A DNA stretch of 64,000 bases. It comes from Psychrobacter glacincola. GTDB taxonomy: Bacteria > Pseudomonadota > Gammaproteobacteria > Pseudomonadales > Moraxellaceae. Below the pieces are notes generated by a model, which was not told the origin of the DNA, did no database searches, and saw only the letters and a program-made list of their open reading frames with translations. The position numbers were made by a program, and so were the translations under genes. Of the stretch, positions 40,937 through 51,685 are shown in pieces; the stretch's first letter is position 1, and each line of letters begins with the position of its first letter. The stretch is taken from NCBI RefSeq assembly GCF_904846215.1, contig NZ_CAJGZK010000005.1:117825-181824 (forward strand), read 5' to 3'.

Positions 40937-42568
40937 TCAAATGTGCTTTGATTGGGCTTGTAGTGCCTGACGAATATGGGCATCAAAGTCACTAACATAA
41001 TGGAAATAATGATGCTGGGCATTTTCACTCATAATAAATTTTTCTGCTTGTTGACACATTGCGGTCAAATCATCAGCAAGTTGATGGTAGTTTAAATTAT
41101 CCGCACCGGCACGCTCAATCAATTTTATCTCATGTATGAGCGTTTGCTGCTGCGCCTCATTAACCCTAGCATAATTGAGATCAATCATTGCCTGACATAG
41201 CGCCTTTAATACCATCAAATCTGCTGCCGCGTAACGCCGTATCTCACCAAGTGAGCTATCAATAAAATCTGATATTTTAGGAATACGAGTAACGATGGCA
41301 AGGATGGCTGATGGTTGATGGCTGACAGTGTCCGGTGTGTCTGTCTCATCCACCGGTTTATAAAAATGATACGGCGTCGGCGGCTGACAGCGCATCATAA
41401 TGCTCAGACAGCTGGTCAGCGATTGGACACAGTTAACCGCTGTTTTTGGGTCATTGATACCTGGCGACAATGCGCGTACGGCAATCTCAGTCATTTGTCC
41501 TAAGCTATAAGCAATATCATTAGATTGCGTTAAGCGCTGTTCAACACGTATACAGCCGGCAAAGCGTTGCCAAAACAGTCCGTCAGGCGAACGCGGCACG
41601 AGCGCCAAATGCGGCATTTTGGTTTTTTGTAAGTTGATTGGATGGTCTGCCGGACGCTGATAAAAATAGCCAATCACGTTTTTGTCGGTGACAAAGTGAC
41701 CAAGACTGCTATTTATTTGTACCACACCGCCGTAATCTTGCGATAGAGTAATGAGTGATTCAAAATAAATCTGTTGCAAATAGCCCGAGTGCGGTGGATA
41801 AATAGGCGTCGCAGACCAGTGATGAAACTGCTTAATATCATGATGCTCGATATTACGTTGGTGCTCGATATCGCAGCGGTCTTTATACCAATAATGAATG
41901 TTTTTAATCGCTTCATTGCTGGCACCTTGGATCACATGCGATGCCTGGATAGCATGTACCATATGCTGCACAAAATAGACCAGTAAAAGGGCACAAATAA
42001 TCGCCATAATAATGGCAAAGGTCACCGATAATTGCGGCACACCAAAACCAACATCGTATTTATGAATGGCTTTTAACACCAGTAAGCTATAGCTAAAGGT
42101 ACCGATAAACGCGCCCAGTACAAACTGATTGGGCGTATCGGTCAAAAAGTTGCGTAGTAATCTGGGTCCAAATTGCGAAGATGCCATCGACAACACAGCA
42201 ATGGTAATCGAGAAAGTCGTGCCTGCCACGCCAAGTACTGCACCAGCAATGGTGGTCATAATAGCGCGCGCGGCATTATCATCGCCAGTAAAAGCAAAAG
42301 TAATCTCTCTGACGGTGTCGCGATCAAAATGCTCATCGATCGTCACGAGTATAGGAGCGAGCAAGATGCCTACCAACACACATGCAGTCGGTATAAACCA
42401 GTAAGAGCCAATCAGCTGTTGCCACAAATTCGTTAGACGATCAGGTAAGTTGGTGAGCGTTTTTAGCGACCATAACTGAAAAAACTGCTGCAGTTTTTTA
42501 ATATTTGACGTTGATAGACGGGTAAATAAGTTGCTTTTAGCATGTTTAGTCAACGTGAGCAGCTCCAA
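40937..42568 (-). CDS. DUF2254 membrane protein
   Basis: 543 residues. Four hydrophobic segments occupy about 55-235 (WFIPTACVLVGILLAPILV; then IMTTIAGAVLGVAGTTFSIT, a family hallmark with the following IAVLSMASSQFGPRLLRNFL; then FVLGAFIGTFSYSLLVL; then FAIIMAIICALLLVYFV). A large soluble C-terminal part contains ALSPGINDPKTAVNCVQSL. Function unknown. The start is probably TTG 42568, with AGGA upstream; a TTG 15 nt later, after GGAG, is equally possible. Confidence 0.8.
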   Translation of the reverse strand: MELLTLTKHAKSNLFTRLSTSNIKKLQQFFQLWSLKTLTNLPDRLTNLWQQLIGSYWFIPTACVLVGILLAPILVTIDEHFDRDTVREITFAFTGDDNAARAIMTTIAGAVLGVAGTTFSITIAVLSMASSQFGPRLLRNFLTDTPNQFVLGAFIGTFSYSLLVLKAIHKYDVGFGVPQLSVTFAIIMAIICALLLVYFVQHMVHAIQASHVIQGASNEAIKNIHYWYKDRCDIEHQRNIEHHDIKQFHHWSATPIYPPHSGYLQQIYFESLITLSQDYGGVVQINSSLGHFVTDKNVIGYFYQRPADHPINLQKTKMPHLALVPRSPDGLFWQRFAGCIRVEQRLTQSNDIAYSLGQMTEIAVRALSPGINDPKTAVNCVQSLTSCLSIMMRCQPPTPYHFYKPVDETDTPDTVSHQPSAILAIVTRIPKISDFIDSSLGEIRRYAAADLMVLKALCQAMIDLNYARVNEAQQQTLIHEIKLIERAGADNLNYHQLADDLTAMCQQAEKFIMSENAQHHYFHYVSDFDAHIRQALQAQSKHI

Positions 42569-42585
42569 AAATGATCCTAGTATGT

Positions 42586-42639
42586 CTTTTAACAGCGATT
42601 AGTACCGTAAAATGGAATGGTGCTAATCGCTGTTAAAAG
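42586..42639. repeat. Perfect 17-bp inverted repeat upstream of the DUF2254 gene
   Basis: CTTTTAACAGCGATTAG (42586-42602) and its exact complement (42623-42639) are separated by 20 nt that pair further (AGTACC/GGTGCT). It lies 18 nt before the DUF2254 start on the minus strand, so it would fold in that gene's leader. No T-run follows on the minus strand. Confidence 0.75.
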
Positions 42640-42691
42640 GTTTCAAAAACAAATTACCTGATTGGCGGTAAATAATCCATTAAAAGTAGAA

Positions 42692-42727
42692 TAAAAAAAA
42701 TAAGCTCCAGCTGGAACTTATTTTTTA
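42692..42727. terminator. YihY gene terminator
   Basis: TAAGCTCCAGCTGGAACTTA with A8 on one side and T6 on the other, just after the yihY-like stop on the minus strand. Confidence 0.7.
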
Positions 42728-42752
42728 CAGAATGTTCTTATTATTGCAACGG

Positions 42753-44330
42753 TCAAATCGACCTTGGGTTATCGGCTTCTGTAATAATATCGCGTTTAGC
42801 ATTAGAAAAATTAGCGTTTATTTGATTTTTATCGTCAATGCTGTCTTGTGGAATAAGGATTTCACGATTATGCTCATCACGTTCTAAGTCGCTATCCTTA
42901 TCATAGGCGACCGGTTCAAACTTCGGTATATCATCGTTATTATCTATAGGCTCTTGTAATAAACGACTGGAAGTCTCCGCGCTAGATTTTCTAAAAAATT
43001 CATTTTTCTCTTTTTGAAGCTTTTCGTTTTTATGATGAGTCGATTTATCATTAGAAGTTTTCTTACGTGGTTCACTATGAGCAAAAATAGCACTAAGCGG
43101 CACATTCAATTGTGCTTTGGCATAGGCTTCAGTATTTTCAAAGCGATTAACCAATAAGCTAAGCCAAGGTTTCTGGTCTTCTAGGCTCATCTCATCAAGC
43201 TCATCTTTGATGGGCAATGGATAAGGCAGCGTGCGATAAAAATCCCACAAGGTCATTTTGCTCAAATCTCTTTTGAGTACATAATGCTCATCTTCTGTCA
43301 TGGTGATCAAGTTACTGTCTTGCAGGTAGTTGATATAGATATACCATTTTGGCAGCTCTTTACGTCCCAGGACATTGCGTAGCGCTTGCTCGCTCACCGC
43401 TTCGCCTTTTAAATGATAGGTATAAACCAGATTTAACATGTCAAGTAAGCTTAAAAATGGATGACGCGGATAGACCTCTTCTGTTTCAAATATCGTTAGG
43501 GTATAGCTGATCTCAACCCCTAATAAAATCAGATTCCATGACAGATATATCCATAATAAGAAAATCGGCAGTGCCGCAAACGCACCATAAATCGCCTCAT
43601 AACTGGTAAAGTTTGCCATCACTGTACCAAATAGATGCTTCATCAGCTCAAAGACAACCGCCACAAAGACACCAGCAATCGCCGCGTTTTTTGCTGGTAC
43701 TCGCGCTTTTGGAATAAACCAATACATTCCAATGAAGCCAGCTGTCGTCACCCCAATCGATACTATTTGAACCCAAAATGCCCAATCAATACCATAACCG
43801 CCAATTTGGCGATTTAAAAAGCTGAGACTTTGTACGGCACTTGAGGCGATAAACGCAATACCCAATACCAAGGGTCCCAACGTGACGATGGTCCAATAGC
43901 GCAGCATACTTCTCATACCGCCAGAACGATTTTCTACGCGCCATATTTGGTTAAAAGCGCGCTCAATAGTGGTCAAGGTCATGATGGTGGTAAAAAATAA
44001 CACCATCGCCCCGATGATGGTGAGATTTGATGATTTTTCAGCAAAATTATTGATGTATTTACTGACTTGCAAGCTCGATTGTGGCAGCAAGTTGCTATAA
44101 ATGACTTCGTAGATCTGCGCCCTGACAGAAGCAAGTGCTGGCACTGAAGACAGAATCATCAGCAGTACCGTTAAGATAGGCACGATTGACAGCAAAGTTG
44201 TGTAGGTCAATGAGGCAGCTTTTTGCTGACAGTTATCCTCAAAAAAGTGCCGCGTCAAAAAACGTAAGAACTGAAACCAACGTTGGTGTAAAAAAGGTAT
44301 TTTTTTTAATAAGTTTTCCATAATGACCAT
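42753..44330 (-). CDS. yihY: YihY/BrkB-family inner membrane protein
   Basis: 525 residues. The N-terminal half (1-290) has six hydrophobic segments and the family motifs AASLTYTTLLSIVPILTVLL, TTIERAFNQIWRVE and SYEAIYGAFAALPIFLLWIY. The C-terminal 235 residues are hydrophilic, with a Lys/Ser/Asn-rich stretch (SEPRKKTSNDKSTHHKNEK), longer than in E. coli YihY (290 aa). It was once miscalled RNase BN; the real function is unknown. A second ATG lies three codons in, and no clear ribosome binding site decides the start. Confidence 0.88.
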   Translation of the reverse strand: MVIMENLLKKIPFLHQRWFQFLRFLTRHFFEDNCQQKAASLTYTTLLSIVPILTVLLMILSSVPALASVRAQIYEVIYSNLLPQSSLQVSKYINNFAEKSSNLTIIGAMVLFFTTIMTLTTIERAFNQIWRVENRSGGMRSMLRYWTIVTLGPLVLGIAFIASSAVQSLSFLNRQIGGYGIDWAFWVQIVSIGVTTAGFIGMYWFIPKARVPAKNAAIAGVFVAVVFELMKHLFGTVMANFTSYEAIYGAFAALPIFLLWIYLSWNLILLGVEISYTLTIFETEEVYPRHPFLSLLDMLNLVYTYHLKGEAVSEQALRNVLGRKELPKWYIYINYLQDSNLITMTEDEHYVLKRDLSKMTLWDFYRTLPYPLPIKDELDEMSLEDQKPWLSLLVNRFENTEAYAKAQLNVPLSAIFAHSEPRKKTSNDKSTHHKNEKLQKEKNEFFRKSSAETSSRLLQEPIDNNDDIPKFEPVAYDKDSDLERDEHNREILIPQDSIDDKNQINANFSNAKRDIITEADNPRSI

Positions 44331-44586
44331 CTAACAGGGATAATGAGTGCGAATAGTGTAACAAACATGGGCGGTCTGAATCTGCCCAATAAGTGTGTCA
44401 ATATGCATTAGATTGTATTGAACAATTAAATAGGATACTGCTGATGGTTAAAAATAGTGAATACAAGACGCAAGACAAAGATTAGTGGGTTTGCTTGGTT
44501 ACTAGGGCGTGTCCCTAATTGGAAAAAGGGATAATATTCGCTAAAATAATGCCTATATTTTAGCGATCGATAGGTATTGAGAAAAA

Positions 44587-45338
44587 ATGGCCAGACAAGC
44601 ATTAACCGATAATCTCTGGGAGCAGCTACAAGAGACTATGGCACAACATGGTTGCTATCAAAAAGATAAGAACCGAGACGTGATGGAAGCCATTCTTTGG
44701 AAGCTCCGTACAGGCGCACCATGGCGTGACGTACCTGAAGAATTATGCCCGTGGAAAACCGCTTATAACCGTTTTAATCGCTGGTCAAAGACGGGTTTGT
44801 GGGAGAAATTTTTTTTAGCTTACGAAAAGAAATTGATACAGAATGGGTATTCGTCGATGGAAGTTATATACGCTGTCACCAGCATGCAAGTGGAGCTCGG
44901 CTTGGTGAAGATCGAGCAATTGGACAAAGCCGTGGTGGAGCAACTACAAAGATACACCTATCCTGTGATGCCGATGGATATACGCTCGATTTTAAAATCA
45001 CTGGAGGTGAGGTTCACGACAGTCAAGTTGCAGGTGAATTGATTGAGCTCATAGGGCAAGCGGACTACTTTATTGCTGATAAAGGCTATGATTCAGAAGT
45101 TATTAGAGACAAAGCTCGTACCCACGATATGGTACCTGTCATCCCTAAAAGAAAAAATGCCAAACAGCCTAATCCAGAATTTGATCGTTATTTATACAAG
45201 TTACGCCATTTAGTAGAAAATATGTTTGCGAGACTCAAGCATTTCCGTAGCATCGCGACTCGCTACGAGAAGTTGGCTCGTAATTTTAAGTCTATGCTTT
45301 ACCTAGCGTGCACTATTATTCATTACAAGATGAATTGA
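44587..45338 (+). CDS. IS5-family transposase, two frames joined by a -1 shift
   Basis: The first frame (from ATG 44587, stop 45042) encodes the N-terminal DUF4096-like part (WKLRTGAPWRDVPEELCPW). The catalytic part is in the -1 frame (about 44799-45338), with Asp in VFVDGSYIRCHQHA, Asp in FIADKGYDSEVIRD and Glu in RHLVENMFARLKHFR. They meet at a run of eight T (44809-44816), the type of slippery site used for programmed -1 frameshifting in this IS group. I read it as functional, not a pseudogene. Confidence 0.88.
44809..44816 (+). promoter_or_regulatory. Probable programmed -1 frameshift site
   Basis: T8 between AAA and AGC. A slip of one base back changes KFFLAYEK to KFFSLRKE, entering the frame of the DDE catalytic domain. 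Confidence 0.7.
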
Positions 45339-45406
45339 GGACACGCCCTAGGTTAAGTATGCTGCCAAGTAACAGGGTTTGTTTGCATGTCAGTGAACGA
45401 CTCGGG

Positions 45407-45450
45407 CATAATGAGCAGTATCTATATTCATAATGAGCAGTATCTATATT
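45407..45450 (+). repeat. Perfect 22-bp tandem duplication upstream of wrbA
   Basis: Two head-to-tail copies of a 22-bp unit starting CATAATGAGCAG and ending TCTATATT (45407-45428 and 45429-45450). They end 32 nt before the wrbA ATG and 57 nt after the IS5-family element. Confidence 0.9.
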
Positions 45451-45458
45451 ACTGCTAA

Positions 45459-46100
<642 letters not shown>

Positions 46101-46152
46101 TGCGTTCATCTATTGCTGTTTGGCATGAATAATTAGGAAATACATATCTCTA

Positions 46153-46635
46153 ATGGCTACTAACCCTTCTCATGACGACAGTCATAAGCCAACATCCCAA
46201 ATAAGCAGTCAAACAACTCAGCTGCTGAAACCGATTACGCCTGTTCGTCAGCGCTTAATGGTCACGTGGCTTGTTTGGCTGGTCTTTAGATTGCTTGCGC
46301 TACCTGTTTTAATTAACATTTTTAATCCTAGCCGCCCTGATATTATCGGCGGTATCGCATGGCAAGCGCTATGGTTGGTACCGGCATTTGTCTTGACGCC
46401 ATCTATGCTGCGCGGGCGCTCGCCTTACGCACTATTAATAGACAGTATGTTTACCTTGGTGTATCTAGGCGCAAGTGGGGTCGTATTATTCACACGTGCT
46501 TATGGCAGTAGCTGGGCAGAGATAGCCGTCTATTTCATTGATTTCGTCCTGCTATTTGCAATTAACGTTTGGCTGTTTATTTTATTAAAGCGCCTGCCTT
46601 CGATGAATAATGTGGTTAAACAACCCCGCTCATAA
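46153..46635 (+). CDS. DUF2069 membrane protein
   Basis: 160 residues, with a polar N-terminus of about 30 and four hydrophobic segments (WLVWLVFRLLALPVLINIF; GIAWQALWLVPAFVLTP; then SMFTLVYLGASGVVLF; then VYFIDFVLLFAINVWLFILL). The RLMVTWLVWLVF-plus-PSMLRGRSPYA pattern fits DUF2069. It follows wrbA by 52 nt, probably in the same operon; function unknown. Confidence 0.75.
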   Translation: MATNPSHDDSHKPTSQISSQTTQLLKPITPVRQRLMVTWLVWLVFRLLALPVLINIFNPSRPDIIGGIAWQALWLVPAFVLTPSMLRGRSPYALLIDSMFTLVYLGASGVVLFTRAYGSSWAEIAVYFIDFVLLFAINVWLFILLKRLPSMNNVVKQPRS

Positions 46636-46713
46636 CTCATTACATAGTTGCTTAAGCAATGGATTGCTATAGTTCTTGAAAAATGTCCATTACACCAAAA
46701 AACGATATTAAGC

Positions 46714-46769
46714 TTAAGACATTAAAAAAGCGGCAAGCCAAATAGCGTGCCGCTTTTTTAATGTCTTAA
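46714..46769. terminator. Bidirectional terminator with 22-bp perfect arms
   Basis: TTAAGACATTAAAAAAGCGG-CA (46714-46735) is exactly complementary to 46748-46769, with a 12-nt loop, between convergent genes. The central GCGGCA/TGCCGC stem with A6/T6 is a typical terminator; the arms are unusually long. Confidence 0.88.
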
Positions 46770-46786
46770 ACTTGAGAATTATGTTA

Positions 46787-47557
46787 TTAGTTCACTTTAG
46801 ACAATTCTAAATCCATCTTTTTACCATCGTTGATCTGGCTTACTTTTACCGGTAAGTAATCTAAGCTTGGGGCCAACCAAAAACTGGTAGAGCGGCTGTT
46901 GTCGTCATGGATACGGTCGACACGTACAGTATCAAACGTACCAGCTGGCACGGTGATTTTGGTATTGCCAGATTTTTTAAACGGTGTTTTCTCAATTTTA
47001 CCTTTCTTCGCCATGTAGTAATCGCCAGAAAATTTACCATTTAATAAGTCTTGGCGAATTTGCACCTCAAGACTTAAGTCGTCAAAGGCTTGCTGCGCCA
47101 TATTCATGGTGGTCGATTTGCCTCTATAGTTACTCACAACTTTTTTGCTGCTTGGGTCAAAGTCTAATTTGTGCGTACGCCCAAGACCCAATAACTTATA
47201 CGTCGTGCTGGCTTGTGTTGGACTGACATTGTTACCTTTGATAGTAAAGGTACTGTGCTGATTAGCACTTGCAACACCAGCGACTCGTGCATTGACGTCA
47301 TATTTCCAAGTATTACCTGACTTATTCAAGGTGCGGGTAGCGGTCCCTTTATATTTGTCTTCAACGGTAAAGCTATAACTAGCGCTTGAGGGTTGAATGG
47401 TTTTTGCGCTGGCAAGGGTAGGGGCGGTCATACTCAAAGCTCCGATAGTAGCAATACTGGCGCCAGTGGTTAAGGCGGTCAAAAATTTAGAGTTACTGTG
47501 GGTTTTATTATTAGAATCAATGCGGACTGATTTTTGCTTCATTGATAAAAAACTCAT
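46787..47557 (-). CDS. DUF3108 exported protein
   Basis: 256 residues. After a basic N-terminus of about 25 comes a signal-like hydrophobic stretch (ALTTGASIATIGALSMTAPT) ending ASA, then a beta-rich domain with SYSFTVEDKYKGTATRTL, FDDLSLEVQIRQDL, VPAGTFDTVRVDRIHDD and WLAPSLDYLPVKV, the DUF3108 pattern. Predicted periplasmic; function unknown. The start could be ATG 47557 or 47542. Confidence 0.75.
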   Translation of the reverse strand: MSFLSMKQKSVRIDSNNKTHSNSKFLTALTTGASIATIGALSMTAPTLASAKTIQPSSASYSFTVEDKYKGTATRTLNKSGNTWKYDVNARVAGVASANQHSTFTIKGNNVSPTQASTTYKLLGLGRTHKLDFDPSSKKVVSNYRGKSTTMNMAQQAFDDLSLEVQIRQDLLNGKFSGDYYMAKKGKIEKTPFKKSGNTKITVPAGTFDTVRVDRIHDDNSRSTSFWLAPSLDYLPVKVSQINDGKKMDLELSKVN

Positions 47558-47849
47558 GAATATTCCTTACTTTTTATCTGTGGGATTGATCATAACTATT
47601 ATTGTTTTCTCAAGCATTATAATGGTCATAAGTTGTTACATTTTCAAGAGCTGAGGATTGCATGATCGTTTGCCTCTTGTAGCAGATGTTGCTGCCATAG
47701 CTTCCTTTATCAAACTGAGTAACTTGCTGTAAAACTGGTAATAGCGTCAGGATAATTTCTTTAGTCCTATAGCTTATACACTGTTTAATATAGATTTATG
47801 GAAAATACTGCTTAAAAAGCAAAATTCTTGTAAATTTTTGGCCTTTACA

Positions 47850-47878
47850 CTTGAAGCTACCTTGCCATGCCCCCACTT
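47850..47878 (+). promoter_or_regulatory. Sigma-32-like heat-shock promoter for groES-groEL
   Basis: CTTGAAG (47850-47856), 14 nt, then CCCCACTT (47871-47878). This fits the sigma-32 consensus CTTGAAA-N(11-16)-CCCCATNT with two changes. It places the transcript start about 120 nt before groES. I see no CIRCE element. Confidence 0.72.
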
Positions 47879-48006
47879 TTTGAAACAAGCTCAAAGCTTA
47901 TCTTAGTAAAAGCGTTTTTATAAGATGGCTTTTGAAGATAGAGTATTGAGACTAACAAACCAAATAAATTTTTCATTTAAACAACCAACTTATTGGAGAC
48001 ATATTG

Positions 48007-48297
48007 ATGAATATTCGTCCTTTACATGATCGTATTGTTGTCCGCCGCATAGAAGAAGAAACAAAAACGGCTGGTGGTATCTTGCTTCCTGGTTCTGCGC
48101 AAGAAAAGCCTTCACAAGGTGAAGTGTTGGCAACTGGTAATGGTCAGATTCGTGACAACGGTGAAACTCGCGCGTTAGATGTAAAAGCTGGCGACAAAGT
48201 CTTGTTCGGTCAATATGCTGGTCAAACCGTGAAAGTTGACGGCGAAGAACTATTGATTATGAAAGAATCTGATGTATTGGGTGTGTTAGAAGGCTAG
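48007..48297 (+). CDS. groES: Co-chaperonin GroES
   Basis: Lid of the GroEL chamber. It is 96 residues from ATG 48007 ([18 protein letters not shown]), with TTGGAGAC upstream. The mobile loop [18 protein letters not shown] and the roof region ([17 protein letters not shown]) are present, ending [15 protein letters not shown]. It lies 94 nt before groEL. Confidence 0.97.
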
Positions 48298-48385
48298 ACC
48301 TTTTTGAGTATATTTATACTCAGCATATTTTGACAATATCATTGAAAAATTCAACTGCATTCTCATACTTATAATAGTGGAGTAA

Positions 48386-50035
<1,650 letters not shown>

Positions 50036-50155
50036 TTTATGCCTCGACTAAACTTGTACGACGTTGTTAACCTCGTTCGATGTACTTTATGTACAATCTT
50101 TACTCGGCCGCCTAATCGTACTGCTTTAGTCAATCCATAAATAACTCTTTAAAAT

Positions 50156-50190
50156 AAAACCCCGATAGGCTGAGCTTATCGGGGTTTTTT
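50156..50190 (+). terminator. groEL terminator
   Basis: AAAACCCCGATA and TATCGGGGTTTT stem with an 8-nt loop and T6, about 120 nt after the groEL stop. A small hairpin (TGTAC-TTTAT-GTACA) precedes it. Confidence 0.88.
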
Positions 50191-50203
50191 AAATTGATAA
50201 ATT

Positions 50204-51643
50204 TTAACGTATTGTTCTTCTAATAGATTCGATAGTTGACAATGTAATATCTATATTTTCTATGTCACCTATATCTCTAGAAATGGATAATGAATCATTA
50301 AGGTGCTTTAAAGCGATATCGAAGTTTCCTTGCTCAAAATAGATAGATGAAATATTATATAATACTGTACTTAAAAGAACTTTATTGCCTAATTCTTCAC
50401 ATATTTTTAAAGCTTTTTTTAAGTGTTTAAGTGCTAAATCTTTATTGCCTTTATTATAATACACACTGGCTATACCATTGAAAGAATGACTTATACCTAC
50501 TTTGTTTCCAGTATCTTGGCTAATTTTTAAAGCTTTATTCATGTAGTCTAAAGCTTTGTCATACTCTCCAGTTTTATAATATATACCTCCTGTATTAATA
50601 TAACGTGTACTCAGAGCTACATCATCGTCGATTTTAGCATCAATTTTTAAAGATTTTTCTAGTTCCTCTAGTGCTTTCTTATAATCACCACGGGCTATAT
50701 AAATTAACGATATATTATTGGATATTGCTCCATTGTCACTTATAAAATTTAAGCTCTCTCCTAATCTTTGAGCTTCCATAAGACAATCTAATGCTTTATC
50801 GTAGTTTCCTTGGGCTTGATAAACTTGAGAAATATTACTTAGAATAGTTTGTTCAGCTACCTGATTATTCATTTTAATAACAATTTGCATTGCATCTTTC
50901 CAGTGCATTAAAGCTTCATCCAAACGTCCTATTGAAAAAAATAAGTCTGCCATTAAAGTTCTTATATAGGCTTGATCATTTAGTGTAGTCGCTTCATCTA
51001 GTAATGCTCTAAGGGACTTCAATTGAGATTCTTTTTCTGTAGAAGTTTGATAATGCTGAGAAAGGATTTTAGAGTCTGGGTGCTTGAGTGAGTTATATTG
51101 ATTGAAAGCAGCAAGTTTTTTCTGATTTAAATTACTATCGAAATGATAGATATCGCTATACCAATCATAAAAATCACTAGCTTGGGTTGCAAGCAATTCT
51201 AATGCGTAACTTGGCAACCAAAATATAATAGGAACTTTAAGCGCTTGAAAATAGCTTCTACGCCAGTTTAACTCGCTTACGGTTTTGATAATTTGTTCAT
51301 CAGAGCCTGTAGGTAATAGTTGTTCAAGACCAATTATATTGATGGCATCTAATGGTTGTTTAGACTTTGCGTTTTGATACTTATTTTTCTGTTTATGTAC
51401 CCACTCATCTATATGTATACCTTCGTTTTTCGGATAATCAGCAGTATCAAGGGTAAGTAAGTTTAGATTATCTATATTGTCAAGTTCACCAATCAACTGC
51501 CTGCGTAAATTAGGTAAATTGCACTCGACAAAATACAAAGCATATTCGTTTTCAGAACGCCTTATATTGCGCCTAATACGTTGAAGAACTTCTATTTGTT
51601 CTTCAGTAATAGGATTGTTTATTGAAAAATCTAAAGTATCCAT
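50204..51643 (-). CDS. TPR protein with degenerate NTPase-like N-terminus
   Basis: 479 residues, second gene of a two-gene unit. Residues about 225-460 hold six TPRs at a regular 40-residue period (for example DNGAISNNISLIYIARGDYK then KALEELEKSLKIDAKI), the spacing of Rap/LGN-like TPRs. Residues 1-170 resemble an NTPase fold that has lost its P-loop: IRRNIRRS aligns with IRRSIERS of the upstream ATPase, NIIGLEQLL sits where Walker B would be, and VPIIFWLPSYALELLATQAS follows. Start ATG 51643 lacks a clear ribosome binding site. More A/T-rich than neighbours. Function unknown. Confidence 0.8.
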   Translation of the reverse strand: MDTLDFSINNPITEEQIEVLQRIRRNIRRSENEYALYFVECNLPNLRRQLIGELDNIDNLNLLTLDTADYPKNEGIHIDEWVHKQKNKYQNAKSKQPLDAINIIGLEQLLPTGSDEQIIKTVSELNWRRSYFQALKVPIIFWLPSYALELLATQASDFYDWYSDIYHFDSNLNQKKLAAFNQYNSLKHPDSKILSQHYQTSTEKESQLKSLRALLDEATTLNDQAYIRTLMADLFFSIGRLDEALMHWKDAMQIVIKMNNQVAEQTILSNISQVYQAQGNYDKALDCLMEAQRLGESLNFISDNGAISNNISLIYIARGDYKKALEELEKSLKIDAKIDDDVALSTRYINTGGIYYKTGEYDKALDYMNKALKISQDTGNKVGISHSFNGIASVYYNKGNKDLALKHLKKALKICEELGNKVLLSTVLYNISSIYFEQGNFDIALKHLNDSLSISRDIGDIENIDITLSTIESIRRTIR

Positions 51644-51685
51644 AAGTAAAATTCGCTACTAAGTCGTGCCAGAACTATTAAAGTT

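Larger units (their letters stand above)
44505..45348 (+). mobile_element. IS5-family (IS427-type) insertion sequence
   Basis: 844 bp. Terminal inverted repeats of 16 bp start GGGCGTGTCC (44505-44520 and 45333-45348, two mismatches). A TA dinucleotide flanks both ends (44503-44504, 45349-45350), consistent with a 2-bp target duplication. It carries one transposase in two overlapping frames. It is inserted between the yihY-like gene and wrbA. Confidence 0.92.

Noticed and set aside
42753..44330. Ribonuclease BN
   Set aside because: Old name for YihY-type membrane proteins; there is no metallo-beta-lactamase fold here.
44587..45338. IS5 transposase as a pseudogene
   Set aside because: The break lies exactly at a T8 slippery run, as in IS groups with programmed frameshifting, and all catalytic residues remain.
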